Assembly: GCA_964057225.1 (NCBI GenBank) | Contig: OZ059899.1 | Location: 7,316,001 to 7,380,000 of the forward strand | Length of the DNA: 64,000 bases | Direction of reading: 5' to 3' | Origin: Auanema rhodensis | Taxonomy: Eukaryota > Nematoda > Chromadorea > Rhabditida > Rhabditidae | Shown: one piece after another, positions 1 through 11,367 of the stretch | How the letters are laid out: each line of letters begins with the position of its first letter | Position numbering within the stretch: the first letter of the stretch is position 1 | Notes under the pieces: generated by a model | Told to the model about the DNA's origin: nothing | The model's database searches: none | The model's input: only the letters and a program-made list of their open reading frames with translations | Translations under genes and position numbers: made by a program

Positions 1-1538
1 ACACATAGAGATGATCATATGAATATATCTCCACAACAAGGACAAGCTGCTGATATGTATGCCTTTGGAATAGTATTATATGAGCTAATGTTTCGAAAAA
101 AACATGTTGAAGTTGATGATATAATTCAAAATGATCTTGGTTTGATCTACTAAAGTTATTCATCTTATAAATTATATATGTTATAGCATCAGACGATGAT
201 AATTTGATTCTTTGTGAGCAAGCTGAAGCTTTAATTCCCGCATACCCTGTATTACCTTCGGATATTTCTGAAGTTCACCCGGATTTAATAGGATTGATGC
301 AAAAGTGTTGGTCTGATCAGGTATGTTCGAAAAATAATTCTATTCAATCATCTGAAATCAACGTTACAGATTGATAATAGGCCTGATGCTGCACTAGCCC
401 GTAAAATCACAGATGCAACTTTGAAAATGTCGGGATCATTAGTAGATCATTTGATTCGAAATATGGAAATGTATACATCAGGATTACAAGATCTTGTAAA
501 TGAAAGAACAAGTCAAAGTGAAGACGCACAAAGAAAGTCTGATGAACTTTTGTGGGAAATGTTACCAAAGTATGAATATGAACTTTCTCAACGTTTTCAT
601 TTATATTTCTTTGTTATAGATCCTTAGCTGAAGATTTAAAGAATGGAAAAAAAGCTGAAGCAAAAGGATATAAATCTGTAACAATTATGTATTCCGATAT
701 TGTTGGATTTACTTCATTGTGCTCTGAATCACAACCCATGGAAGTGGTTGCTCTTCTTAGCGGGATGTTTGAGAATTTTGATCGTATTATAAGTCAATAT
801 GATGGATATAAAGTATTAACCTTTTATATTATATTCACTTATAATTTTATTTTTAGATGGAAACAATTGGAGATGCATACTGTGTTGCTTCTGGTATTCC
901 AACACCAAATCGCTTGGAACATGTTAAAAACATAGCAACAATAGCTTTACTTCAACGTGATGTAAGATTATTTGAATTGAATATTTTGGATTATTTTTAT
1001 ATTCTTATAGTATTTGAAAACTTTTGAAATTCCTCATCGTCCTGGGCAATATTTGCATTGTCGTTGGGGATTTAACACTGGACCTGTATTCACTGGAGTA
1101 GTTGGTATAAGAGCACCTCGATATTCAGTATTTGGTCAAACAGTAATATATATTTTGTAATAAATAATATTATATGAATATCATTTAAGGTTATAATAGC
1201 GTCAAAAATGGAAAATCTAGGACAACCAGATTGTATACAAATGACTTTAAAAAGTCATAAAATATTATCGTCTAGATATCCAGAATTCAAATGTAAACCT
1301 CGTGGTAGTACTAAAGTTCCTGTATGTTATTTTATTTTTTTTTATTTTTTATAAACTTATTATGTAGGGTATTGGTATGTTATTAACATATTGGTTAGAA
1401 GGTATAGAAGAGCTTCTGAAAAGTAATCGAGAAGATTTTGATCGAGCTATTGAAGAACACGAAGGGAAAGTTGGAGGAATGGATACTGTATGGAAGTCTA
1501 GTGCATTAAGTTCAGCTAGTGTTGAACCTGTCTTATGA
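1..1538 (+). CDS. Receptor-type guanylate cyclase, 3' part
   Basis: The gene enters from the left edge. The first exons encode the end of the kinase-homology domain (motif [15 protein letters not shown]), followed by the dimerisation helix and a class III cyclase domain ([11 protein letters not shown], then [13 protein letters not shown]), ending at a TGA. I read eight exons split by short introns at about 140-186, 321-371, 569-618, 812-857, 961-1010, 1142-1190 and 1323-1367. Membrane receptors of this kind make cGMP from GTP in sensory neurons. Both metal-binding Asp residues and the guanine-pairing Glu are present. However the stretch that normally reads FGDTVNTASRME reads [12 protein letters not shown] here, so the transition-state Asn and Arg are Ile and Lys. 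It may be a regulatory subunit of a heterodimer. The nearest C. elegans relative by feel is the DAF-11/ODR-1 type, which I could not test. Confidence 0.88.
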
Positions 1539-2058
1539 GAAGGAACCTGTAAAATATAATATAGAGTTAACTTTATACTAAAGTTTCATATGAATATGTA
1601 AACATTATTTAAAATATTTTTGTTATAACTAAAAATATTAACTTATATATATATATATATATAGCCTCAATTTGAAAAGAAGATATTAAGACATTTATAA
1701 ACATTTTTCTACATAAAGTACATAACTTTCATATCAGATATTGCTCCAAACTTATATATTATAATATATATCTTCGGTATTAGCTTTTGGAATTGTTTTA
1801 TATTTAAAGATCTCGTTAAATATTAAATTGTTGATACTTTTCAGATTTTCTTTTTTTTTTGCTCATTGTCATTTGTATTTCAACTTTTTTTTAAAATATC
1901 AATAACAAATCTATTTTTCAATCTATATGTATATGTATATTCATATATTTTTATTTATTTAAAAAAAACTTTGTTATTTGTTTACTAAATTATATTAACA
2001 ATGTATTGGCATAGTACTAACAAATGGAATTAAGCTCTTTCTAGAACTATTGAGTGAT
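1539..2058. other. Intergenic, convergent 3' ends
   Basis: This gap lies between two convergent genes and should hold both 3' UTRs. It is AT-rich, with a TA dinucleotide run at 1644-1663 and long T runs near 1850. I see no open gene in it. Confidence 0.6.
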
Positions 2059-4502
2059 TTATTGAGGGAATGGTTTAACAGTTTCTGAAAATAATTTAAA
2101 TATATACGTCATTCAATCTTAAATATAATTTTTTAATAAAAAAAAGTAACATACCACCAAGGAAATAAGCGATTTCCTTATTAATAAAATCTCGAGCATT
2201 CTTTAATCCTGCTGGTTCATTTGGATAAATTGGATACATATCAGAACAATGTCCAGCCTCTGTTATATAGAATATTAAATAAGAAAATAAAAAATATTGT
2301 TTTTACTTGGAATAAGAATACTGGTTAAATGACTTTCAGTATTGTTCCAGTTAAGACCTAAAGAATGCCAAGGATCATATGCTCCATTAGGAAGAACAAT
2401 ATTAGTTGCCTTAAATCAAAAAATATTTAGTAAAACAGCTAAATTTTCAATAAACTTACGGTATAATGATTATTTCCTCCATAACGTTTGTTAAAAGCAA
2501 TATTACGATCTCTAATAGACTTAATGTTGATTGTTGAATCAAACATCTGGGTACACATATCGATGAAATAACTGAAAAAATATTATTTTTGTTATTAAAA
2601 ATCGAAAATTTACTTTAATGGAACAATTTGTTGGAAGATGTTATATCCTTGATCAGTGGTTTGAAGTACTCCCATTTCATTACAACACAACCACATCCAT
2701 CCACGCTGGGCAGCTAAGATCATACAGTAAGATGAGAAATGATATTGAACTTCAACATACCATTGTCCTGGAATTGATGCTCATCATCAAATGTGGTATT
2801 GGAAAGAACCGCAATGGCATTAGAATATGAATTATCAAATGTATTTCCAGCAATATTGTTCAATTTATTATACTGAAATAATATAATATTTTATAAAATT
2901 TATAATATATTATATTAATACCCAAGTAATAACATTAGTAACACGAGTTATAACATCTTGAACTGTTTTATCAGTCATTAGTTTACAAAGATTTGTAACA
3001 TCTAAACCTCCACGAGTTGCATTATTCTGTAAACAAAACAATTTTTGTTATTATCTAATCACTATAAAATAATAATAATGTTATCACTTACTCGTCCATC
3101 ATAAGTATATTGAGTAACATCTTGGAAGAAACTGTATACATTAGCAAAGAAGTTATCAATATCTAACTGTGTTGAATTAACATTGAAAACTGGAACAAGG
3201 CTTAAAACAAGAATAAAACATCCATTTAACTGATTTTGAATTACTTGAAGTATATGCTCAGTTTGTTTCTTCCATCGACTGATAAGCTAAGTTGTTGCAT
3301 TTGCATGAAAGCATCACGAATTGAATCTCCACAGTTTCGGTCAACATCATACATAACGTTTTCTACTACCTGAGCATATTCTATAAACAGAATAAAGTGA
3401 TTATGTAACTGTTCAGAGACTTACGGAAAAAGTCAAGAGTCCAGAGCATTGGAGCACTGCTTGCAACAGCTCCAACAGTGTAAGATGGATATTTCATGCG
3501 GAAGGCAGCAGATAAAAATCCTGAAAAGGAAAACCCATTCAACATTACTAGTTGTTATCTTATAAGAGGCGCAGTGAGCTCGGTGATCAGGTGGCCGAGT
3601 GGTTAAGGCGATGGACTGCTAATCCATTGGGGTTTCCCCGCGTGAGTTCGAATCTCATCCTGATCGAAGTTTTTTGCATTTTTGCAAAAGCAATATTTAA
3701 GTAATTATATTGTTTCATATAAGAAATAATATAATTTATAAGCAGAAATAATTGAAAAAACTGAACCTGGATAAGATCCACCGAAAGTAATCCATTTTGG
3801 GTTTTTGATGTTGAGTTCCTTATTCTTGCTACTAATGAAGAAAGCAATATCTTCCAAAGCTTGATCAACATTACAAGTGGCAAGATGCTCAACTGTCATA
3901 TCTCTTAAATATATCATATAACTTATAATTATGTTGAACATTTCTGTTTGTCATACTTTTCTGGTCTACTGAATCCGAAACAACGGTGTTCCAGTTGGAA
4001 AACATCAGCTCCATACAATTTAGCCAATGTAATGTACGTGTATCCTTCATTATTTGCCCAAGCATCAGTGGCAATTCCTTCTCCTATAATGCATTAACAA
4101 TTAATTGTTTAAAACCATTTATTCATACCTTGAATTAACAGGAAAACGTATCCATTATTCTTACTATAATCAGAGTTGTGCCAGAAGCGCTTAAGAACAA
4201 AGAGAACGATTATTTAAAGAAAACATGATGGCATTTCTCTTACTTGAGCAAATGTTGCATTACTACCATTAAAATGATCTTTTATCTGATTAAACTGTGT
4301 TGCTTGTGCAACAGCTTTTCCTACATTATTATTAGAACGACCTCTTAAATTTATAAATTGTTATGGCATTATACAAAATAATATATTAGAAGTCTTAAAC
4401 TTACCCTACTAGACCATTTTTTGGTCTTCCTAGAAGCATACGATGAGAAGCAGAAACAGCAACTAAAGCTAACAAGCTGAGAACAACGATTGATTTAGTC
4501 AT
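2059..4502 (-). CDS. S28-family serine carboxypeptidase (PCP/K12H4.7-like)
   Basis: A multi-exon minus-strand gene. The start gives a signal peptide (MTKSIVVLSLLALVAVSAS), so the product is secreted or lysosomal. The catalytic Ser sits in FGGSYPGS (around 3780-3790), the Asp in NGAYDPWHSLG (around 2370) and the His in AGHCSDMYP (around 2230), in the order expected for peptidase family S28 (lysosomal Pro-X carboxypeptidase and thymus-specific serine protease). An FQLEHRCFGFSRP stretch typical of the family lies in an early exon. The last exon is short: after FLG an intron (about 2079-2153) joins to ETVKPFPQ and a TAA at 2059-2061. These enzymes remove residues next to proline; nematodes have many paralogues in gut and secretions. 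A tRNA gene lies in the intron right after the catalytic-Ser exon. Confidence 0.85.
3585..3666 (+). tRNA. tRNA-Ser(GCU)
   Basis: The 7-bp acceptor stem GATCAGG (3585-3591) pairs with CCTGATC (3659-3665). The D arm carries the A box TGGCCGAGTGG. The anticodon stem ATGGA/TCCAT holds loop CTGCTAA with anticodon GCT at 3618-3620. The long variable arm GGGG-TTT-CCCC is the hallmark of a class II (Ser) tRNA, and the T loop holds GTTCGAATC at 3646-3654. A T run (from about 3669) would serve as the pol III terminator. There is no tRNA intron. The gene lies antisense inside an intron of the S28 peptidase. Confidence 0.95.
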
Positions 4503-5077
4503 CCTGAATAATTTTTTTTTACAATGAAGAACTTATGAATGAGAGATTATTAATTATATATAGCTTTAAAATTGAAAAGTTTAAATGTAGAACATCTAGC
4601 TTATCAAAAAAAACTTTAAGAACAATTAATAAATGAAAAGAATTTTTTTTAAACAATCATTATAAGTACATGAATCATAAATGAAATGACCTTATATATA
4701 AATATTCATTCCTAAAATGAAACAATAAAAGCTTTTTTGGTTCAAAATATTAAATATAAAACGTTTTATTCAGAAAATCACGAAATAAAAAAAAATTAAT
4801 GCTTGCAGTATAACATGCTTGCATGTCACAAAATTATAAGTCTTATTTCGTGTTCAAGGGTCTACATGTATTTAACTGATAAGATATTCAGACTTATCAG
4901 TATGAGGATGATCGGATAAAACTATTTCTAAAATAATTATGTTTCACCTTGATGTAAAGTGTATCTAATAGTTGCAATCATATGTAAAAGCATTTGAACT
5001 ATAACTAATAATATCAGACTTTATATGATATTAAACAGATTTTACACTATTCTTAAACTGGTAAAACTGTATTTCTA
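4503..5077. other. Intergenic, upstream of the S28 peptidase
   Basis: AT-rich upstream region of the minus-strand peptidase, ending at the foldback element. I see no coding potential. Short self-complementary runs around 4800-4830 (GCTTGCAG/ATGCTTGCATG) are too weak to name. Confidence 0.5.
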
Positions 5078-5720
5078 TAAGTAGTATAGGAAGGAGGGAT
5101 TATAATACCGTTTTCGACATTTCATTTTTTTATACATTTTCGATTAATTTTCTGTTGAGATGTCGATTTCATTTTCAATTTTCTATTTTCATGTTTAAAT
5201 GCTCAAAAAATGTATCATTTTCACACTTTTTAGAAAATCAGTGGATGTCGATTTTTGAAAGGAAGTGGTATTATCTCTGAAGATAAAAACAATGCTTAAT
5301 AAATGGCGAAGTTAGATAAAACTTTGAAACCTCTTACAAACATCGAACTCATAGAATTAGCAGAAATAGTGGGAATCTAGAATTTTAGAGAAGTCTTTAT
5401 GATTTTTATTAAAGTGCATTTGTTGTGCATTATTTTTATAATACCACTTTACCCGAATAAATCGACATCCACTGTTTTTTTTAAATATGAAAATAGAAAA
5501 TTAAAAATGAAATCGACACCTCAACCGAAAATTGATCGAAAATGTATAAAAATTATTGAAAATAAGCACTTTTTAGTGCTCCAAAATGGGCTGATTTCAG
5601 ACTTTTTTCAAAAGTGTTGTAAATGAGGTGATTCTCTGTCATCAGAGAATGAAAATGTATTGAAATGAATGAAATGTCGAAAATGGTATTATAATCCCTC
5701 CTTCCTATACTACTTCTATG
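5078..5720. mobile_element. Foldback/MITE-like inverted-repeat element
   Basis: Two long arms are inverted copies of each other. The left arm begins AAGTAGTATAGGAAGGAGGG (about 5080) and the right arm ends with its complement, CCCTCCTTCCTATACTACTT (about 5696-5715). The match continues inward over the GTCGAAAATG-like block, the GATGTCGATTTCATTTT block and the AGTGGATGTCGATTT block (left to about 5275, right from about 5436). The right arm holds about 110 bp without a left partner (about 5548-5660), including a small perfect hairpin ATTCTCTG-tcat-CAGAGAAT. CTAT (perhaps TTCTAT) flanks both ends and could be the target duplication. No transposase is encoded, so this is a non-autonomous element between two host genes. 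Confidence 0.82.
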
Positions 5721-5902
5721 TTGAAGAAATATTTCTGTGTATATTGAAATTAATAGTAATAAGAACATTTTTCCCTCTTAGAAATTTCTTTAATTCCAAT
5801 GTTAAAAAAAGAATGATCATACTAATAAAACTCTTTACAATTAAGAATAATAACCAAAAACCAATAACAAAAAAAATTAATTAATAAAATTAACCTTTTT
5901 TG

Positions 5903-6964
5903 CTAGCCTCGTTTATCGTAACCATATTCAGCAAGGATTTCCCTAGTTAAATTATTAATATGTCTAAATCTATCAGGTCCTAATTGAATTCCACCATACC
6001 ATCTTGACACTACAACCTTAAATAAAATTTGAAACAGCCTATTCGAATATTAATATACCATTACGTTCTCTGCACCCATCTTCTCAAGCAGCTCCAACAT
6101 TTTCGAGCTCGCAGCATTTTCCCCGTCATCGTTACAATCATGCATTCTGATACAATATTATTATAAAATATACAGTAGACTACAACCTACAGTATATCCT
6201 TCCCATCTTTATTAGTTTTTATACGCCAAGCAACAATGTTATGTGTGGCTCTGGCTATCTTATTATTCCGTAAAAGTTGTTTCAAAACCATTGAGACCTA
6301 AACACATTACAGTAAACAACTTTTCATGAAATAACAACGAGAAACCTACTTCTTCTTTCGAAGTTACTGGATACAAGTGAGCTTGAAAATGGCTTTTCCT
6401 ATCAGTAAGAACTGCTCCATGTTTTATATCCAATTCAGGAACAGTATCCATTTCTATAAAATATAGATTTAGTTAAATATTGCACATTCATATTCAACCT
6501 GCGAGTGTAGATGAGACTTCTCCATTTACTGTATCGCCTTGGTCTTTGTCACCAGCAGAGTCAGTGTCAAGATTTTCATTCTGGGATGAAGTGGTCTCAT
6601 GCGTAATGTATACAAACGTACCTCAATGAATTCCTTAACTTTACTGATGAACGAAAATAATAATGGCATGCCTATATTGTTTCCACATTCTTGATTTAAG
6701 TCATTCCATAATTGATTCTTCTGACGTATCGTCAAAGTGGGAGCACTTAGCTCTATCACAGGCAGCTCTCTAAATAGAAAAAATAAAAGAATAAAAAATA
6801 AATTTTTCTTACAGACTAGGATAATGGGGAGGAAGGGTAATGATTAGCATCACAGGCGTAATATTTAAATGAACGCGACTTTCGCCATCATAAAATAGTA
6901 TTTCAGGATAAATCGATTCGATAGCTAGAATCTCATCATGCTGAGATGCTTTATCGTCATCCAT
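5903..6964 (-). CDS. impt-1: IMPACT homologue (RWD + Impact N-terminal-like domain)
   Basis: The N-terminal exon starts MDDDKASQHDEILAIESIYP and continues into LPPHYPS, a standard RWD domain. An acidic linker follows. The C-terminal half holds the ancient UPF0029/Impact domain: GAVLTDRKSHFQAHLYPV, then NNKIARATHNIVAWRI-like, DDGENAASSKMLELLEKMG, VVVSRWYGGIQLGPDRF, and it ends ILAEYGYDKRG at TAG 5903-5905. IMPACT/YIH1 proteins bind GCN1 through the RWD region and restrain GCN2, so they damp the amino-acid starvation response. One intron (about 6582-6620) is only about 39 bp. The gene is divergent from NAA50 with 247 bp between the starts. Confidence 0.9.
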
Positions 6965-7211
6965 CTTTATAAAACATATTAAAATAATTGTATATATAAT
7001 TTAAATAACTAAAAATGAAGAATCCTGTTCAAATCGTGGACTGAAACGAGTTAAAGGTCTAACCAATTTTTAGTTTGCACTCTGCGCTCTCTCATCATCA
7101 CATACTCTTCTTTGTTTAAATAAAAGAAATTATTAAAAAAACTATTTTTCCTTCCATCGACTCTTATTTTTTTTTCTGCTTCTGTTGAACATTAGATAAT
7201 CGACCATAGGT
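6965..7211. promoter_or_regulatory. Divergent promoter of IMPACT (-) and NAA50 (+)
   Basis: The 247 bp between the two opposed start codons must hold both 5' flanks. It contains T-rich runs and CTCTCTCATCATCACATAC near 7090, but no element I can name with confidence. Confidence 0.45.
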
Positions 7212-7949
7212 ATGTCGCCGGCCGTGGACATAGTTCAAAAAGTGAAGAACTTGGAAATTAATGGGGAAAAAAAGAAACTTGCCGGACGATGTGATATGGA
7301 ACTTGGGGATATAACCCAGCATAACGTTTTTGTAAGTTCCCCCTTTCACTTTGATATACATATTTATTGTTAAGCAATTGAAAAGACTCAACCAAGCCGT
7401 TTTCCCCGTGACTTATAATGATAAATTTTACACAGAGGTTCGTTTAATGAACTTAAATTTCTCCAGAAATCGAAAATTTCCAGGTAGTTAGTGCAGGACA
7501 ATTAGCCAAATTGGCCTACTTCAATGATGTTGTTGTTGGAGCTGTATGCTGTCGATATGACAACTATCAGGGACAGAAATCCTTATATATAATGACCCTG
7601 GGTACCTTAGCTCCCTACAGACAGTAAGTTTAGAATATTTTATTTGTTATTTTTTATTTTCTATAGACTGGGAATAGGAAGTTTGTTATTGAAGCACGTG
7701 TTTACATATTGTGAAAATGATAATTCGGTTCACAATTTGTTCTTACATGTTCAGGTAAACCTTTTTAATTTCAACATATTCTGCATAATCGCCTTTTCTT
7801 ATAACAACAATGTTTTATAGATAAACAATGACACTGCATTGTCTTTCTATAAAAGGTATGGTTTTGAGCAGGTCGGTGTAGCTGAAAAATATTACAAAAG
7901 AATTACTCCGGATGATGCTTATATTCTCGTGAAGAAACTCAAAGATTGA
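7212..7949 (+). CDS. naa-50: N-alpha-acetyltransferase 50 (San)
   Basis: Five exons encode a compact GNAT protein. It starts MSPAVDIVQ and includes LGDITQHNV, LKRLNQAVFPVTYNDKFY, then GAVCCRYDN, YIMTLGTLAPYRQLGIGSLL (the acetyl-CoA binding Q/RxxGxG/A loop) and NDTALSFYKRYGF, closing at VKKLKD. These are the signature segments of NAA50/San, which acetylates N-terminal Met followed by hydrophobic residues, usually as part of the ribosomal NatE complex, and is needed for sister chromatid cohesion. The whole conserved domain is here. The N-terminal extension of about 30 residues is charged and unremarkable. Confidence 0.92.
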
Positions 7950-8412
7950 AGAAAATGATGATAATTCTATCTCCATTTTTAGAAAACCTATTCTTATCTT
8001 TAATGTAGTTGATTTATCATGGTCCTAGAATTACCAGATTGTTCGAGAACACGAATTAATATGATGACAATTAGAAACGTTAAAAGGGCGGGCGACGTGG
8101 TCTCTTGCCGTGGTGTAGGTAGATCGTGTTGCTGTTTGTCCTTGTAACTGAACAGTTTTCTTTCAATTTCATTTTTCTCAGGAGACTTTAGTCTCTGTTT
8201 GTTATTCTTGCGTTACATTGCCTGTTTTTCTGTTGCATTGACGCTAGTTGATCTTCGTTTTTTGCCTATAATTTTAATAATAAATTTTGTAACTTTTTTT
8301 TTGTATTTATTGCATAATTGTCCGAAATCTCAAGTTCGATATCTGCAAATCTGTTTAGAAATATAAAATACAAGAAATCAGTTTTTTTTAATTTAGTTAT
8401 AAATCTTCAACA
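7950..8412 (+). promoter_or_regulatory. NAA50 3' end and GST upstream region
   Basis: This gap holds the NAA50 3' UTR and the GST promoter. A short GC-rich block at about 8085-8130 stands out from the AT-rich surroundings. ATGACAAT at 8064-8071 reads ATTGTCAT on the minus strand, which fits the SKN-1 site WWTRTCAT known from nematode detoxification genes. A single 8-mer is weak evidence. Confidence 0.35.
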
Positions 8413-9261
8413 ATGGTTTACAAGATTTCTTATTTCAACATCCGAGGTAGTATTGTAATTCTCTTCAAAGTTTTTTATGACTTTCTTGCTAGGTCTTGCT
8501 GAGGTTACCAGACTCATGCTAGCTGATCAGGGGATCACATTTGAAGATCATCGTATTGAGCGTGAAGACTGGCCTAAAGTTAAAGCTGATATGGTAAACT
8601 TCTAATTGAAATTTTATACTAGTTTCAATTCTCAGATTTTCGGACAAGTTCCTTGCTTATATGACGGCGATGAGCAAATTGTTCAAAGTGGAGCCATTAA
8701 CCGTCATTTGGCCAGAAAACATAGTGAGATTACCGGATTCACTAAAATCAAGAAATCAATGTTATAGATCTCAATGGAAGCAACGAAAGCGAGACCACCT
8801 ATATCGATATGTTCGCTGAGGGATGCCGTGACTTACACAGCCAATATACCAAAGTTATTTACGGAGATTATGAAGGAGGAAAGGAAACTTTAATCAAGGA
8901 GACTGTTCCAGCTCATCTTACTTTGTTGGAAAAGCTTTTGAAGACATATTGTAATGGAGAAAAATTCGTTAGCGGTGAAAAAGTATGTTTACAGTTGTTA
9001 CATACATACATTGATGATTAAGATTTCTTATGCTGATTATGCTCTGTTCGAAGAACTTGATATACTGCTTGTTCTGGAACCAACTATTCTTGACAAGTTC
9101 CCTATTCTCAAAGCGTTCCATAGTAGAATGAATAGCAGACCATCTCTTCATGTAATACCTTTTCCATTTACAAAATGTATTTCTTATAAAAATTAATTTA
9201 GGCTTATCTGGAGAAGAGAGCTATTTCTAATATTCCTATTAATGGAAATGGAAAACAATAA
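8413..9261 (+). CDS. Glutathione S-transferase, pi-like
   Basis: The protein starts MVYKISYFNIRGLAEVTRLM, with the catalytic Tyr near residue 7, continues with GQVPCLYDGDEQIVQSGAI (glutathione-binding VPxL and QSxAI motifs, here VPCL and QSGAI), and has a helical C-terminal domain with KISYADYALFEELDILL and FPILKAFHSRMNSRPSL. Length of about 210 residues is normal. NRHLARKH followed by a glycine/asparagine-containing link and YIDMFAEGCRDLH are typical of pi-class GSTs such as C. elegans GST-1 or filarial GST2. It conjugates glutathione to electrophiles in the cytosol. TAA at 9259-9261; AATAAA at 9293-9298 is a good poly(A) signal. Confidence 0.92.
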
Positions 9262-9635
9262 ATGCAAAATGAGAATCAATTTTTTTTTTCAAAATAAATT
9301 ATGAATATTGAACGTATTTTACATAAAATCTTCCTAATCCAATATACTTTTAACTCCATTAATTCCTTTAGTTTTTTTTAAAGTATCTTATTGTTAGAAG
9401 TTTATTAGTGGGTGAAAACACATGAAACTGTCTAATAGACTATGGAGATAATACAATTATATACACATACAAGTTTTTGAAATAACCAAAATGGAATGAA
9501 ATTCATTGGAAAAAAGATTAGCATTATACGTACAGGATAAAATATCATAACGTCAAGACAAAAATTAAAGCAAAAGGCCGATCTACAGACCCGTTATTTG
9601 ATACTTTTTCCTATGAGATATATATACAATAACTA
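9262..9635. other. Intergenic, convergent GST/CHIP 3' ends
   Basis: Both neighbouring genes end here. The poly(A) signal of the GST lies at 9293-9298. I see nothing else. Confidence 0.55.
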
Positions 9636-10868
9636 TTAATCAGTGAGGTCGTCATGCTCAGCCCATGGGTTCTCATGTAAGAATGCCTCAACAACTTCTT
9701 TCATGGCTAGATTAGGAACAAGATCTTCCTCTTTTAACTCTGCTCGAGTTACCGGATCAAAATGGCCTAATACAGGAAATATCCAGAATAATACATACTT
9801 GAACTTACCAACTCTCTGTAAATGTTGCTTAATATCAGCTCGATCATATGTAATGCCCGAAGGAGTGATAACTGGATCTCTTAGAACTTCAAAGGAGATC
9901 TTACCGCAAAGATAATCAGGAATTTCCCTTTTCCTTCTACGTTCATCAACCTGTAGTGTTCTATGATAATACTAACAATATTACAACATTACCTGAGCGA
10001 CTAAAGATAAGAGCAAATTTTCGTATGAATGCGCTTCATTAATAATGCTATCTCTTTCGGGATCATCAGCTGGTAGACTTGATGTCCTATTTTCGACATC
10101 AGACTTTATCAACCTTTAAATAAAAAATGAATAAGAAAGAAACAGAAAAGATTATTATGACACTAACTTCTTGAAATATGTTACCAAATTGATCTCTTGT
10201 TGAATGCGTTTATTTTCATCTTGTTTAAACTTTTCTCTCCGCGCAAGACGTATCTGTGCATGAATCTCATCGCCATAGTTTCCCTGAAACACGATAAATT
10301 AAGATTGAACACGAACATTTATCAAAAACATGACATCATCTTCAATGACACATGTTTCATTTGTCTATCAATATGCTACGTGTTCGAATTCTGTTTGTAA
10401 TTAGAAGTGATTCAAAATGTTCACGAGTACTAAATCAGTAAAAATGCTATAATTTGTCAGACACACTTACGCCATGTGCTGGAGCGAGATCCATTGCTTT
10501 GACAAGTAGTTTTATAGCTTCATCATACTGTTCTAAGAGAATAGCAGCTCTTCCCCAGAAATAATACGCCTAATCAGAAAATGTTTTTGGTTATCAAGGC
10601 AACGAACCTTGACACTATTTCTATCAAGTTCAACAGCTTTTTGACAATCTTGAGAGGCGCGAACATAATCTTTTATCTGAATAGTTTCTAGCATATAAGC
10701 AAAAAAAGTTCAACTAACTTGCAAATAACACAACGCTCTATTAGTATAGTACACAGAAACTACAGGTGATTTTGTTATAGCTTTAGTATAACTGTTAATT
10801 GCCTCGTGATATCTTTTATTTTCAAAATAGCGATTTCCCTGAACTTTTAAATCCTCAGCTGCTGACAT
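9636..10868 (-). CDS. chn-1: CHIP/STUB1 co-chaperone E3 ubiquitin ligase
   Basis: The start [20 protein letters not shown] opens three TPR repeats (residues about 5-105: [58 protein letters not shown]), which bind the EEVD tails of Hsp70 and Hsp90. A charged helical linker follows ([20 protein letters not shown]). The C-terminal U-box ([51 protein letters not shown]) recruits the E2. The protein ends [15 protein letters not shown], close to the family C-terminus. It ubiquitylates chaperone-bound misfolded clients. Length and domain order match the family, so it should be functional. Confidence 0.95.
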
Positions 10869-11367
10869 GCTAAATCAAACACTTAACACAATTAATTTAT
10901 TTTGAAATTTAGATATGAAATAGTAAGAATTGTCGTAAAACTTAAAAAATTAACAAAAAGGAAGCCATGTTATCAATAAAAATGTTACGTGACTCGTATA
11001 AAAAAAACAAATACGCAATATCGCGTTAATAATGTGATATAAAGCATAGTTTTAGAACTCCTATCAATCTAAATTAGAAGTATAGTTGAACACGAGTTTC
11101 AGAGATAAATGTTTAGTACCATTGTGATAAGCAAACGTTTTGTCTATTTGCATTATTTTTTTCCAAGTTATAACAGGCAAAAAGGTTATAGCACAAAAAT
11201 TTAATGAAAATTATTTTAAATTATTTAAACGGCTATAATAAAAACGTAAATATAAGACCAAACATGTTTTCATTTTCAGTTTATTCCAATATAATATTTA
11301 ACAAATTCTAATTTCAATAACAATAAATAAGATTAATTGATTTGCCGTGGGAATCATGTGCATTTCT
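10869..11367. other. Intergenic between CHIP and JMJD5
   Basis: Upstream flank of CHIP and 3' flank of JMJD5 on the same strand. AT-rich, no ORF or repeat that I can support. Confidence 0.5.

Noticed and set aside
2618-2830. ORF of 70 codons on + strand
   Set aside because: It is antisense to exons of the S28 peptidase, whose conserved motifs are on the minus strand.
3587-3892. Minus-strand ORF of 101 codons
   Set aside because: It reads through the tRNA-Ser gene and part of the peptidase in the wrong frame; the tRNA structure and the GSYPG frame take precedence.
5399-5626. ORF of 75 codons in the foldback element
   Set aside because: It is composed of the right arm of the inverted repeat and has no protein similarity that I can see.
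8969-9151. Minus-strand ORF inside GST
   Set aside because: Shadow of the GST C-terminal exons.
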